A program made the translations under genes and the position numbers. DNA of 64,000 nucleotides from Bacteroidia bacterium (GTDB taxonomy: Bacteria; Bacteroidota; Bacteroidia; Bacteroidales; Paludibacteraceae), in assembly GCA_009929375.1 (NCBI GenBank), contig SAAO01000015.1:1-64000 (forward strand), written 5' to 3'. This document shows, piece after piece, positions 1 through 9,731 of this stretch. Position 1 is the first letter of the stretch, and each line of letters opens with the position of its first letter. Below the pieces are notes generated by a model that worked only from the letters and a program-made list of their open reading frames with translations, was not told the origin of the DNA and made no database searches.

Positions 1-1
1 A

Positions 2-274
2 CCGACAATTGAAACAACTTCCGAACAACCTACAGTAGAAGCTGAAACTGAACAGGCAAAAGTGGAAACAGGAACTGAGCAGGCAACTGTTGAACAACCA
101 ACAGTAGATGTAACTACTGAGGAAGCGGAAACAGAACATGTAGAATGTATGTATTGTGGCATTTCAGTACAATCAGATGTGGCAATAACTGACCATAATG
201 GCAAAACATTTTGTAGTCAGGAGCATGCCGACACTTATGCTCAAACCATGAAGCAAATCAACCACACTTATTAA
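2..274 (+). CDS. Phage structural-region protein with acidic tail and zinc-ribbon-like C-terminus (5' truncated, gp35 position)
   Basis: The frame is open to the left edge, so this is the C-terminal end of a longer protein. A GTG at 62 is only an internal codon. The visible part has degenerate Thr/Glu/Gln/Val-rich repeats (TEQPTVEAETEQ-like) followed by a compact domain with CMYCG and FCSQEHA, which resembles a YHS/TRASH or MYM-type zinc ribbon (two Cys, then Cys and His). It lies directly before the gp36-like gene, the place occupied in Mu-like phages by gp35 (downstream of the major head gene). The function is unknown; a minor head or head-decoration role is inference from position only. 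Confidence 0.7.
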   Translation, partial: PTIETTSEQPTVEAETEQAKVETGTEQATVEQPTVDVTTEEAETEHVECMYCGISVQSDVAITDHNGKTFCSQEHADTYAQTMKQINHTY

Positions 275-281
275 TTAAAAT

Positions 282-336
282 CACATAGGTACATAGAAAT
301 CAATATAAAAAACTTTGTGAACTATGTGCCTATGTG
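282..336. repeat. 15-bp inverted repeat between two late genes
   Basis: CACATAGGTACATAG at 282-296 is matched at 14 of 15 positions by the reverse complement of 322-336 across a 25-bp AT-rich spacer, so the RNA could fold into a long hairpin. There is no T-run after it, so a terminator is unlikely. It overlaps two candidate start codons (GTG 317, ATG 332) of the next gene, which argues for the ATG at 356 instead. Similar CTATGTG-type sequences are common dispersed repeats in Bacteroidetes (recalled, not checked). Confidence 0.6.
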
Positions 337-355
337 GTTAAAAACAACACACACG

Positions 356-739
356 ATGCAACAGAAATTCATTTTTTGGCTGGCCAAACTCATAGCACCA
401 TTCATTATCAAATGGCGCGGAAATTTATTCCACTTTAAACGGGCAATACGCGAGGCCGAAAGAAAAACGCGTAATTCAAAAGGCAAACAAGGCAAACGCC
501 ACTACATATACTTTTTCGGAGGGCGATACAGAGTTTTAAACCGGAAACAAATTCAGTACTGGAGAAATAAGAAGGTATTAAAACACAACCTATCTGTAAG
601 CCGGATGACAGGCATTCAGCTTTACGACACAATGGGACACGTAAACAGTCACCCAACTTACACACAGGTAGACATAAAAGGCATTTTAATTATTTATAAA
701 AGGGCAAAAGATTTATGTACATCCAAACCAACGAAATAA
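356..739 (+). CDS. Hypothetical phage late protein, basic, N-terminal hydrophobic helix
   Basis: About 127 residues. The N-terminus has a hydrophobic stretch (FIFWLAKLIAPFII, about residues 4-17), followed by a strongly basic region rich in Arg/Lys and aromatic residues (RHYIYFFGGRYRVLNRKQ). I do not recognise the family. The start at 356 was chosen because upstream candidates fall in an inverted repeat. Its end overlaps the gp36-like gene by 25 bp, which indicates translational coupling in the late operon. A role in head or neck assembly is possible from position only. Confidence 0.6.
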   Translation: MQQKFIFWLAKLIAPFIIKWRGNLFHFKRAIREAERKTRNSKGKQGKRHYIYFFGGRYRVLNRKQIQYWRNKKVLKHNLSVSRMTGIQLYDTMGHVNSHPTYTQVDIKGILIIYKRAKDLCTSKPTK

Positions 740-1125
740 CAACTCACCTCGGAGTTGAACAAATTGAAGCCATCAGCGATGGCGACAGTACAATGCTTGA
801 AGAGGCAATAAATTCGGCATTGGTTCAGGTGCGTGGCTACCTGAAAGGAAAGTATGACATAGCAGCCGAATTCACCAAAACAGGTACAGCCCGGAACTCT
901 CTGTTGGTAACATATGTCAAGGACATTGCAGTTTGGCATTTCATTAATATCTGTCACGTAAATACTTCAATCGAAGAACGTGCTAAAAGGCGCGACGATG
1001 CTGTAAAGGACTTAATGAAAGCCCAAAAAGGCGACTTCGATTTTGAATTGCCGGCATTACCTATTGAGCAAAAAACGGATACAATCACATTTAGTTCAAA
1101 CCCCAAACGCAATAATCATTTTTAA
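715..1125 (+). CDS. Mu gp36-like protein (DUF1320 family)
   Basis: A 136-residue protein with the DUF1320 layout: N-terminal segment with an LGVEQIEAISDGD-like helix pair, central ALVQVRGYLKGKYD motif, and a helix with YVKDIAVWHFINI followed by ERAKRRDDAVKDL. In phage Mu, gp36 is encoded in the head/neck region between the major head protein and tail genes, and HK97 gp6-like connector folds have been proposed for this family. It is followed two bases later by the portal/MuF fusion, so the order head protein, gp36, portal differs from Mu, where the portal is upstream of the major head protein. Confidence 0.85.
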   Translation: MYIQTNEITTHLGVEQIEAISDGDSTMLEEAINSALVQVRGYLKGKYDIAAEFTKTGTARNSLLVTYVKDIAVWHFINICHVNTSIEERAKRRDDAVKDLMKAQKGDFDFELPALPIEQKTDTITFSSNPKRNNHF

Positions 1126-1127
1126 AA

Positions 1128-3629
1128 ATGGCAAAGCAGGCGAAAATAGTAGAGCAGGAGAAAGCTCCACAAGGTATAATTATCAATCAAATTACGGTCA
1201 ACCGGGTTAACCGTCAGGTATTAGATGTAGGCAAACTACGAACCGCTCAGCTTTCAGCTGATATGGATCGTTGGACTCTGCTTTACGATATTTACGACGA
1301 TTTATTAATAGATGGTCGCTTATGGGATGCCATTGACCGCCGAATAAGAGCCGTTACGGGGGCAAATCTTACATTCCAGTTTAAGTCAGGCGAAGAAAGC
1401 CAGGAGATGATTGATTTAATCGACACAATCGAATTTGAGCAACTATTGCGGCAAATTATGTGGACAATCTTTTGGCGTGTTTCCGGCATTCAACTCGATT
1501 TTACAGGTGGAAATTTGAGCGTTTACAACGTGCCTCGAAAACACATCAGGTCAAAACAGCGAGCTATTGCAATACTTCAAAACGACGTTGAAGGTAAGAT
1601 TCTGTTTAACGAAATACAAAACTTTATTTTTGCCGAAACAAAAGACGATCCATACGGCTTGCTTTTCAGAGTCGCGCCCTATGTTATTTTAATGCGTGGC
1701 GGCATAAGCGACTGGGCACAAATGGTCGAACTCTTTGGAATGCCTCAACGCATCGGTAAGTATTCAATCTACGATCAGGAAGCGCGCAAACAACTCGAAC
1801 AGGCTTTCAAAGAACAGGGCGCAGCTGCCAGCATGGTAGTGCCTAAAGAAACGGATATTGACACGGATAACGGAAGCGCAAATGTAAACAGCTCTATCTA
1901 TAAAGACTTCATGGCCGAACTGAAAGAAGCCATGTTGGTAACTGTATTGAGCAACACAATGACTACGCTCAACGGTTCGAGCAGATCACAAGGCGAAGTG
2001 CACCAGGACGTAGAAGATGCGCTGCACAAAGATGATTTAAAGTTTGTACAGCGAATTCTTAACAAGTCGCTAAAACCCATTTTGGAAGCTCGCGGATACA
2101 AAGTGAAAGATGGTTCATTTGTTTTTCCAAAAGCATTAAAAGACTTAACTGTAGATGAATTAATATCATTAAGCGATATCATTGAAATACCTGCTTATTA
2201 TTTTCAGGAGAAATACGGACTTCCGCAAGCCGGCAAAGGCGACAAACTGGCGCGAAAATCACAACCTGAAGCTACCGAACCCAACAATACTAAAAAGGAA
2301 GAAGTAGAAGAGGTCGAAGAGGAACCGGCTAATAAGAAGGAAGAAAAAGAGCCTAAAAAACCGAAGGAAGCCAAAGAAAAGGAAATAAAGCTGGGCGACA
2401 AAGATCGTAAACTATTAGAACGCTTTTTCGATTTTTTCGTAAACGCCCGGACAATGGGGAGCCGGGCATTGAGCGCACTGAACTTGAACGACAAATCGAC
2501 GAACAATACAGAGAGCATTGCGAAGATCACAGGCATTGATATTGATAAACTGATTGAACAAGCCATCAAAGAGGTATATGGCAACAAAGGCGAAAATGAG
2601 GTAGTAAACAAGCATCTATTTCAATCAAATTTCAAACCTCTTGAAATAGCAATTAATCGGGAATTAAACAATGTCGTTGACTCTGAATTCATTCGTCAGT
2701 TTCGTACTAACACAGCCGTATTTTCAGCATTTAAGGCACACCAACATTCAAAGGCAATTGCCGACCTTCTTATTGATGAAAAAGGCAAACTAAAGCCTTT
2801 CTACAAGTTCAAAAAAGAAGCGTTGCAAATAAGCAAGAAGTGGAAAGAAAGCTGGCTGCAGACCGAATATCAAATGGCCGTTCGTCAGGCGCGATTAGCA
2901 GCAAATTTAAAAGAGTGGGAAAAGAACCTCGACGTATATCCAAACCTTGAGTATATCGAAACCACATCTTCAGAACCTGATCACAAACATCTCACGTATG
3001 TAGGTACTGTATTGCCTTTTCACCACCCATGGATGAAAGCACACATGCCACCAAGCCGATGGGGTTGCCAGTGTTCAGTGAGGCCAACGCGAAAAGCTGT
3101 TACTGAAGTTCCGGATGGAGACTACAACGACCCGGCTTTTGCAAACTCGGTGTTGGACATAGCAGCATTTGTTGATATAACTGAAACGCCCTACTATAAA
3201 AACACTGAAGAGGAACTTCGTGAAGCGATAGAGAATGAAGCTGAAAGGCTTGCAAAAGAGCTCCGGAAGGAACAGCGTGCCGAAACCCTTAAAAAAGTAA
3301 TGAAGCTAAAGGGGAAAGAGGTGACAAACAAAGAAACAGGAGCTAAAATCGGATTCACAGTAAAAGGACTGAAAGATGCTATTAATAATCCTTTTGCGAA
3401 TTATACTGCCAAACTGGAGTATATAAAACAAATTGATAAAGCTCTGAAAAGTGCGGAATACATTGGTGAAGGTGCTAATATCAAAACAGGCAGTAAGCCA
3501 CATGTTCTGAAGTATCATTACTACAAAGCTTTGATTGATGGTCAGGAGGCAGCAATTGTAGTTAGTCAGGATAAGTGGGGGAAACAAACCTTTTATTCAA
3601 TATCCGAAAAAAGAAAAACAACCGAATAG
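1128..3629 (+). CDS. Portal (Mu gp29/DUF935) fused to MuF minor head protein (gp30) with C-terminal nuclease-toxin-like domain
   Basis: 833 residues, three parts. Residues about 1-390 match the DUF935 portal (RTAQLSADMDRWTLLYDIYDD, AQMVELFGMPQRIGKY, LSNTMTTLNGSSRSQGEVH). A charged linker (about 390-440, runs of Glu and Lys) leads to a MuF/SPP1-gp7 minor head domain (about 480-710) with the WLQTEYQMAVRQAR helix and the Cys/His motif HMPPSRWGCQCSVRP. The last roughly 105 residues (GFTVKGLKDAI ... KPHVLKYHYYKALIDG ... VVSQDKWGKQTFYSIS) resemble the phage-associated barnase/EndoU/colicin E5-D/RelE-like nuclease domains found at MuF C-termini. In Mu, gp29 and gp30 are separate genes, so this is a fusion. 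The portal forms the DNA entry ring at one capsid vertex. The toxin assignment is family knowledge plus visual similarity, and the catalytic residues are not established. Confidence 0.85.
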   Translation: MAKQAKIVEQEKAPQGIIINQITVNRVNRQVLDVGKLRTAQLSADMDRWTLLYDIYDDLLIDGRLWDAIDRRIRAVTGANLTFQFKSGEESQEMIDLIDTIEFEQLLRQIMWTIFWRVSGIQLDFTGGNLSVYNVPRKHIRSKQRAIAILQNDVEGKILFNEIQNFIFAETKDDPYGLLFRVAPYVILMRGGISDWAQMVELFGMPQRIGKYSIYDQEARKQLEQAFKEQGAAASMVVPKETDIDTDNGSANVNSSIYKDFMAELKEAMLVTVLSNTMTTLNGSSRSQGEVHQDVEDALHKDDLKFVQRILNKSLKPILEARGYKVKDGSFVFPKALKDLTVDELISLSDIIEIPAYYFQEKYGLPQAGKGDKLARKSQPEATEPNNTKKEEVEEVEEEPANKKEEKEPKKPKEAKEKEIKLGDKDRKLLERFFDFFVNARTMGSRALSALNLNDKSTNNTESIAKITGIDIDKLIEQAIKEVYGNKGENEVVNKHLFQSNFKPLEIAINRELNNVVDSEFIRQFRTNTAVFSAFKAHQHSKAIADLLIDEKGKLKPFYKFKKEALQISKKWKESWLQTEYQMAVRQARLAANLKEWEKNLDVYPNLEYIETTSSEPDHKHLTYVGTVLPFHHPWMKAHMPPSRWGCQCSVRPTRKAVTEVPDGDYNDPAFANSVLDIAAFVDITETPYYKNTEEELREAIENEAERLAKELRKEQRAETLKKVMKLKGKEVTNKETGAKIGFTVKGLKDAINNPFANYTAKLEYIKQIDKALKSAEYIGEGANIKTGSKPHVLKYHYYKALIDGQEAAIVVSQDKWGKQTFYSISEKRKTTE

Positions 3630-3739
3630 CCTTTCACTTAGAGGATACAGTCCAATGCACTGGGGCTAAACGATTGTTTCTTTAGACTACAAATATACAA
3701 CTGTTTTTCTGAAATTGTTCAACATCAATCAATTTTTAA

Positions 3740-4210
3740 ATGAATATCGACGAATTTGCCAAAATGTTTCCGGACAAAATGGAAGAAATAACAGCTTTTG
3801 TACAGGGGGATACCATAAAAGATATCATTGGGACTGAAGCTGTAAATCATTTTAAGCAGTCATTTGTAAACGAAGGATTCACTGATAAAACGCTTGAAAA
3901 GTGGCCGGAAGTTGAGAGACGTAAGCCCGAAAGTGCATGGTATAAAAAAGGTGCTGATTCTGCGAGAAAGATATTAAGTGGCCCAGTAAAGGAACTACAA
4001 GACTCTTTGACTTTTCAATACATAGCCGATGGTGTGAAAATTTCAAGTCCTAAAATATATGCCCCGGTTCACCAGTTTGGTGAAACTGCTAATGTGTTTG
4101 GTAAAAAACCCTTCACAATGAAAGCACGTCCTTTTATTGGGCATTCTGAGGTAATGAAAGTGAATATTGAAAATGAAATACAAACAGAAATTAAAAAGAT
4201 CATATCCTAA
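3740..4210 (+). CDS. Phage virion morphogenesis protein (Mu gpG / P2 gpS-like tail completion)
   Basis: 156 residues, the usual length for this family. It has an N-terminal helix with FKQSFVNEGF, then KWPEVERRKPESAWYKKG, a GPVKELQDSLTFQYIADGVKISSPKIYAPVHQFG block and an RPFIGHSE motif near the C-terminus, which are typical of the gpS/gpG family that completes tail or head-tail joining. A 110-bp gap without a gene precedes it, after the nuclease-tailed MuF protein. The stop codon overlaps the next start (ATGA-type), showing tight coupling. Confidence 0.85.
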   Translation: MNIDEFAKMFPDKMEEITAFVQGDTIKDIIGTEAVNHFKQSFVNEGFTDKTLEKWPEVERRKPESAWYKKGADSARKILSGPVKELQDSLTFQYIADGVKISSPKIYAPVHQFGETANVFGKKPFTMKARPFIGHSEVMKVNIENEIQTEIKKIIS

Positions 4211-4656
4211 TGAAAACAATATACAAAGCCATTTCGGCGAGACTGAAAACTGAAGTTCCGGAACTTGCATGGATTGATTACGACAAAGGGCAAATGAACG
4301 TGAAGCCGGGAGAACGCCCTGCATTGAAATTCCCTGCAGCTCTTTTACGCATTGAAGTACCAACGGCTTCAGATATTACTGATACCACCCAGGATGCTTC
4401 AGCTCGTATAACAGTGCGTTTAATTTTCGAGGCTTTGAAGTCGGAAACAGCAACGGCTTACAGCGAAGCTAAACAAGACAAATCGCTCGAACCATACGAT
4501 GTGATTGCCGATGTTTACGCAGCGCTTCAGGGTTATGAAACAAACCACTTCAATGCTCTATCCCGTAAAAGCTCGAGCGATGAAAAACGAACCGACGGCT
4601 ACTTTGCATATCAACACATTTTTACTTGTACATACGAAGATTTAACAGCGGATTAA
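4210..4656 (+). CDS. Tail terminator-like late protein (Mu gp37 position)
   Basis: 148 residues. It begins with KTIYKAISARLKTEVPELAWIDYDKGQ and contains a predicted beta strand segment ALLRIEV, a DASARITVRLIF strand, and a C-terminal YFAYQHIFTCTYED strand. This alpha-beta pattern (N-terminal helix, then paired strands) is what tail-terminator/gpU-type proteins show. No signature motif identifies it firmly. It overlaps gpG by one base and lies two bases before the tail hub gene, so it belongs to the same late operon. Confidence 0.55.
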   Translation: MKTIYKAISARLKTEVPELAWIDYDKGQMNVKPGERPALKFPAALLRIEVPTASDITDTTQDASARITVRLIFEALKSETATAYSEAKQDKSLEPYDVIADVYAALQGYETNHFNALSRKSSSDEKRTDGYFAYQHIFTCTYEDLTAD

Positions 4657-4657
4657 T

Positions 4658-7600
4658 ATGAAAATATATAATTATTTAGGAGTCGAATTACTCGACATTG
4701 AGGTCGATGACAAAAGTTATCGTTACAAAGAGCTGATGTCCGACAATCAGCTTTTTCTTTATTTCAGCCTGCCGTATTTCGTCGAGCTGCCAATTGGTGC
4801 GTATGCCGATTTTAAGGCCGAACGCTACTACCTATCAGATCCGGAAAATTTCAAAATGAATCACACCCGCGACTGGGAATATACCGTGGTGCTCGACTCG
4901 TATATTGCGTTGACCAAAACCACCAAGTTTAAGTTTTTTACCGTGATTGGTGGTTTAGCTGAAGGCGACTTCGAGCTTAAATTTTCATTGACCGAAACAG
5001 CTGCTGAATTTGCAAGGCTATTTGTGCAAAATATGAACCATGCCGACCCCGATGGCGGATGGCAGGTGGGAGACTGTATCGAAAGCGAACCAATAACAAT
5101 CGACTTTAATCACACATTCTGCTACGATGTGTTGAGCGAATTGGCCGACAAATTTAAAACAGAATGGGAAATTGAGGGAAAGACACTTCACATTCGGAAA
5201 GTGGAAAAGGAGAAAGAATCCCCAATATCACTCACGTATGGTTACGACTCCGGATTAATACCCGGATTTCAGCGAAGTAACGCCGGAAAGAAGAAAGCAA
5301 ACAGGCTATATGTAGAAACATCGGAGCGTAATATAGATTGCGCCACATACGGGCGCAAAACGCTTGGTTTGCTAAAATCGGCAACCGTAGTACACAACGG
5401 AATTAATTACGTTACTGATGCTTCAGGATCATACATCGAACGACAGAACCGAACAGGCTTAATACTTGAAAACAGCATAGACCTCACACATATATATCCA
5501 AAACGTGTGGGTACTGTTACCAATGTAATTACTGTGAATGCAGAAAAGCACTTGTATGATATTGTAGATTTGGGAATTGAAAATGGTTTGAATTACAATG
5601 ATTTTCTCATTGCCGGCGAAACCATGACGTTGATTTTTCAAACCGGTGATTTGGCTGGTTTAGAATTCGATGTAAAATATATTCATGCCGACCGTCGGTT
5701 CGAACTTGTGCCGATCACTGAGACTGGTGTTATATATCCGGCGGATGCTTTGCTTCCGGCAATTAATGACGAATATGCCGTATTTCATTGTTCACTACCT
5801 GGTATCTACATTACCAATGCAGAGACTGAAGCAACAAACGAGGCAGCTGCAGAACTGTACGAACAGGAACAGGACAAATATACATATAACGGTACACTCG
5901 ACGAACTTTACGCAAAACGTCATTGGCTCGAAATAGGTGGTTTTCTAAATGTGGGATATTTTGTACGTCTGACACTGCAGGATGCTATCAGCAATCCTGT
6001 CGATATTCGTATTGTGGCAGTAAAAGATTATGTAAACAAGCCACAAAAACCCGAAATCACACTCAGTAACGAAGCTTCAGGTAAACAACTGGGTTCAGCG
6101 CTTGCAAGCGTAAAAAACAAAGAGCAAGCCGTTAACCGGATGAATAATAACACCACTCGTTTTGCACGACGTGGATTCCGCGAAGCTATGGAAACGGCCG
6201 CCATGCTTCAGAACTCTATGCTAAACTTCAGCGGATCAATTAATCCGATTACAGTTCAGGCGATGCAGTATGTGGCTGGCGATGCAAGTCTTCAGTTCGA
6301 TTTCGTGGCAAACAGTAGTTCCAAAATACCGGTTGCCCACGTCGAAAGCTACGACCCGGCAACGAAGAAATTTACTTCAGCTGCAGGTGTTATTATGCAC
6401 AAAACTTTAGGCATCGATACACTTTCGAGTTCATATCCGGCATCGGCATATAAGACGTGGACGATGGCTGCTTATATTTCACCCGTGCTCGATAATGCCA
6501 ACAAAAGTTACTATCTGTATGCTAAAGTGAGCAAAACGGAAAATACAGGTGTATTCCTATTATCCGAAACAGCTATCGCTATGGAACAGGTAGCCGGGTA
6601 TTATCATCTGCTAATGGGCTTGCTCAATTCAGAGTTCGATGCCGATCGTTCTTACTCTCCCATGTATGGATATTCCGAATGGTCACCAGGGCGATTCACT
6701 ATAAGAAAAATCGTATCACCTGCAGGCGGTGTATATTTTGACCTCGAGAAAAACGATGGTCAGGGCGAAATAGGTGGATTTATAAAATTTCGTGCTTCTG
6801 ACAATTCACTCAAGACAGTCGAACAGGCTATTGACGAAGTGGAAGTCGGGGGTGCAAACCTAATAGTTCAAAGCAACACTCCCGTATCAACAACCGCCTA
6901 TTATCTTCGCTCTTGCGTTACGTCCGAAAATATTGTCACAGGCAAAGAGTACACATTGAGTATCAAAGGAGATGTTGGGCGGACGTATGATATATGGGTA
7001 AACTGGGGCTCGAATCGCATTGGTGCTACAACCGACAAAGGAAATGGATTGCACACAATTACATTCGTTGCACCTGCATTTGTTTCTGGCTTGGAGAAGC
7101 TTATTAATGTTTACAGAATGTCGAATGCCGACACAAGTGTGGCATCTATTCAATGGGTTCAGCTCGAAAAAGGCAATAAAGCAACCGATTGGTCGCCATC
7201 CTCCGAAGATGTAGCAGCCGACGCAACAGCAAAAGCAAACGCAGCACAAACAGCCGCACAAAATTATGCACTCGCCAAAGCCCAACTTGCAGAAGTGACA
7301 GCAAAAGCGCATGCCGATGGCATTGTAGATGCCGAGGAAGCTCGTGCAATTGCCGATGCAACTGCCAAAGCCGAAGCCGCAAGAGTCGCAGCCGTGAACG
7401 CAGCAGCAGTAGATGCAACATCAAAAGTGAATGCGATTGATATTGGTGACAGAAACTTAGTACTCGACAGTCTTGGTACTTATTCAGGGATAAATGCGCT
7501 GAAGTATTATAATCTTTCAGAACCTCTTGTAATCGGTCAGCAATATGCCATTTCAGTCAAGGGCGATGTGGGTGCCGGGGCAAACTTCAATGTGTGGATA

Positions 7601-9730
7601 AATTCAGATATAACTCATGCCCTTAATCTGCCTGCAACTGGCATCGCTAAAGGCACATTTATATATCAAGGGGGAGCTAATCCGTCTCGAATTTCTGTGT
7701 TTTCGGAAAACTCTGCCAATCCATCAACTGTTTATTGGGTTAAAATTGCAAAAGGAAACAAAGCAACATCTGATTGGTCTCCCGCACCGGAAGACACTCA
7801 AAAGGTTCTCGATGAAATGTCATCTGACAATAAGTTGACAGCACAAGAAAAGTCAGTTGCATTGAAAGAATGGCAGGCGATTCAGGGCGAATATACAAGG
7901 CTTTCGACTTTGGCTACACAGCTCGGAGTAACGAATACACTTTCGACACCATACACAAATTTAGCGAATTACATCAATCCGCTATTGTCGAGTATGACCG
8001 TCACAAGCGATATTGTCGGTTCTACATTCAGGTCGTATTTCACGGCTTACTATAATGCCTCTACCGACTTGCAAAACGCTTTGACAAGCAAAGTTCAATC
8101 AAATGTGACTAACCTGAAACCAGCCGGCAAAAACTACCTTATAGGCTCACGAACCGACAGTTTGGTTGGTTGGGGTGCGTATGGTGGAACGATGAGTGTT
8201 GTCACTGATGCGCAATACGGCAAAGTTGTCGAATACTCACGTCCGGCAGGTGGTGGCGATTTTATGAAAGTGTTCAGCATTGACACGTCAGAATTGAAGA
8301 ACATAGAACTTGTTTATTACTGCATTGCAAAACCGCCAACAAGCGGAATGGCTGTATTTAATTTCGGAGGTTGGAGTGAAACGTTCACTATGTTGAACAA
8401 TAATTCGCCATATCGCGACCTCGGGAACGGTTGGCGAATGTATTACAAAGTGTTCACGGCTGGCAACGCAATTGCATCGGGAACAACCTTTGGTTTGAAC
8501 TCAGTTGGCGGTACTTGGAGATTTCACAGCTTTGGCGTTGCAAAAGGTAATACGCCTCCGGCTGACTGGGATGCAAGTCCGAAAGAGATTGATTTTCTGA
8601 AACAAGGCTATCAGGCTTCGACCGACATCGAGGGTGGTGTGGTGCAAACGGCTGTTCTTTTGCTCCGAAATTTGGCTGAACAGATTACGGCAGGGATGTC
8701 AGGACTTGGGGATGACAATATCGGAATGTGGGCAGGTGGAACGTATCAGGAAGCGCTGAATAGCATTGCGAAAATCATACTTCGCAAAGATGGAAGCGGA
8801 CAACTTGCAGGTGGAAATATCACTTGGGATGCAGCAGGTGCGCTCGAATTGCTTGGTAAGATAACGGCTGGCAGTGGCAAAATCGGTGGCCTTGATATTT
8901 TTTCAAATTCGTTGAAATCCGCTTCAATGTCATTCAGCGAAACGCCCGTTGAATCGTTGGCCTCGCTGATTACTCCTGCAACTGTGCCGCTCGGCTTCCA
9001 TTACACACAAAATGCTTCTGCAAACAATACGACAGCGATTGCATACACAAACAATTTTGCCATCCCGTGGGATGCAAAGATTAAGTTCAGAGCGACAACA
9101 GGCTGGGGCGTTTCATGGCCTACCACTGAAAAAGGAAAGTGGACTGTATTGGTAAAGCAGGTCGGTGGAAGTACCGTTTTCAGTCAGACAGGAAATGACG
9201 TTATCAGTAATCAGCTATTCGAAGTAAGCGTTCCGGCAGGCACATATATCATAGAGGTTCAGTCGAGGTCTGTCACACCGATACCTTTAGGGGAGAGTAC
9301 AACGGCATCGGCTTATATTACAGGCGAATCGAGTAGTACGATTTATGCGTATGGCTACAACTTCCAAACCAAAATAGGGAACAACGGGTTTTACTCGTTT
9401 TGGGATGCGCTGAAATTCCTGTATTACAATCCTGACACAGGGCTTGTAGTTCGTGGTGCAACCGACATTCCCGCTGGGCTGGGCGGGGCTTCGATTAATA
9501 GTAGTGGCACTGTTGTCTCTGTATGGGGGAAAATCACAAGTACAGGACAAGTTGTAAAATCCGGTAGTAACTATACTATTACGCACAACATAGGCGATAC
9601 CGATTACAGCCTTATATTAACGCCAAAAAGCGCAAATGTCCCCTATTTTCTTGACGCAAATAGACTGGCTAATACAATCGTAGTTACATGTGCCGGAGGG
9701 TTCGATTTTGTGTTGATTCGTACCAAATAA
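4658..9730 (+). CDS. Large tail hub/tip protein with carbohydrate-binding-like repeats
   Basis: 1,690 residues. The first 500 or so resemble the tail-associated hub/endopeptidase proteins of siphophages and Bacteroidetes prophages (FKMNHTRDWEYTVVLDSY, GWQVGDC, FCYDVLSELADKFKTEWEIE, KKANRLYV). Two jelly-roll-like modules with near-identical ends (SIKGDVG ... VQLEKGNKATDWSPSSED, about 730-855, and SVKGDVG ... KIAKGNKATSDWSPAPED, about 925-1050) flank an alanine-rich coiled coil. A third degenerate module (FGVAKGNTPPADWDASP) follows, then a TAGSGKIGGLDIFSNSLKS segment and a C-terminal beta-rich domain. It probably forms the distal tail tip that binds the host surface. It is the last late gene before a terminator. 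Confidence 0.75.
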   Translation: MKIYNYLGVELLDIEVDDKSYRYKELMSDNQLFLYFSLPYFVELPIGAYADFKAERYYLSDPENFKMNHTRDWEYTVVLDSYIALTKTTKFKFFTVIGGLAEGDFELKFSLTETAAEFARLFVQNMNHADPDGGWQVGDCIESEPITIDFNHTFCYDVLSELADKFKTEWEIEGKTLHIRKVEKEKESPISLTYGYDSGLIPGFQRSNAGKKKANRLYVETSERNIDCATYGRKTLGLLKSATVVHNGINYVTDASGSYIERQNRTGLILENSIDLTHIYPKRVGTVTNVITVNAEKHLYDIVDLGIENGLNYNDFLIAGETMTLIFQTGDLAGLEFDVKYIHADRRFELVPITETGVIYPADALLPAINDEYAVFHCSLPGIYITNAETEATNEAAAELYEQEQDKYTYNGTLDELYAKRHWLEIGGFLNVGYFVRLTLQDAISNPVDIRIVAVKDYVNKPQKPEITLSNEASGKQLGSALASVKNKEQAVNRMNNNTTRFARRGFREAMETAAMLQNSMLNFSGSINPITVQAMQYVAGDASLQFDFVANSSSKIPVAHVESYDPATKKFTSAAGVIMHKTLGIDTLSSSYPASAYKTWTMAAYISPVLDNANKSYYLYAKVSKTENTGVFLLSETAIAMEQVAGYYHLLMGLLNSEFDADRSYSPMYGYSEWSPGRFTIRKIVSPAGGVYFDLEKNDGQGEIGGFIKFRASDNSLKTVEQAIDEVEVGGANLIVQSNTPVSTTAYYLRSCVTSENIVTGKEYTLSIKGDVGRTYDIWVNWGSNRIGATTDKGNGLHTITFVAPAFVSGLEKLINVYRMSNADTSVASIQWVQLEKGNKATDWSPSSEDVAADATAKANAAQTAAQNYALAKAQLAEVTAKAHADGIVDAEEARAIADATAKAEAARVAAVNAAAVDATSKVNAIDIGDRNLVLDSLGTYSGINALKYYNLSEPLVIGQQYAISVKGDVGAGANFNVWINSDITHALNLPATGIAKGTFIYQGGANPSRISVFSENSANPSTVYWVKIAKGNKATSDWSPAPEDTQKVLDEMSSDNKLTAQEKSVALKEWQAIQGEYTRLSTLATQLGVTNTLSTPYTNLANYINPLLSSMTVTSDIVGSTFRSYFTAYYNASTDLQNALTSKVQSNVTNLKPAGKNYLIGSRTDSLVGWGAYGGTMSVVTDAQYGKVVEYSRPAGGGDFMKVFSIDTSELKNIELVYYCIAKPPTSGMAVFNFGGWSETFTMLNNNSPYRDLGNGWRMYYKVFTAGNAIASGTTFGLNSVGGTWRFHSFGVAKGNTPPADWDASPKEIDFLKQGYQASTDIEGGVVQTAVLLLRNLAEQITAGMSGLGDDNIGMWAGGTYQEALNSIAKIILRKDGSGQLAGGNITWDAAGALELLGKITAGSGKIGGLDIFSNSLKSASMSFSETPVESLASLITPATVPLGFHYTQNASANNTTAIAYTNNFAIPWDAKIKFRATTGWGVSWPTTEKGKWTVLVKQVGGSTVFSQTGNDVISNQLFEVSVPAGTYIIEVQSRSVTPIPLGESTTASAYITGESSSTIYAYGYNFQTKIGNNGFYSFWDALKFLYYNPDTGLVVRGATDIPAGLGGASINSSGTVVSVWGKITSTGQVVKSGSNYTITHNIGDTDYSLILTPKSANVPYFLDANRLANTIVVTCAGGFDFVLIRTK

Positions 9731-9731
9731 C

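Noticed and set aside
6887-7440. Overlapping frames on both strands rich in Cys, Ser or Leu in the tail gene
   Set aside because: They lie within the alanine-rich coiled-coil part of the tail hub gene, and the GCA/GCN codon bias makes other frames open by chance.
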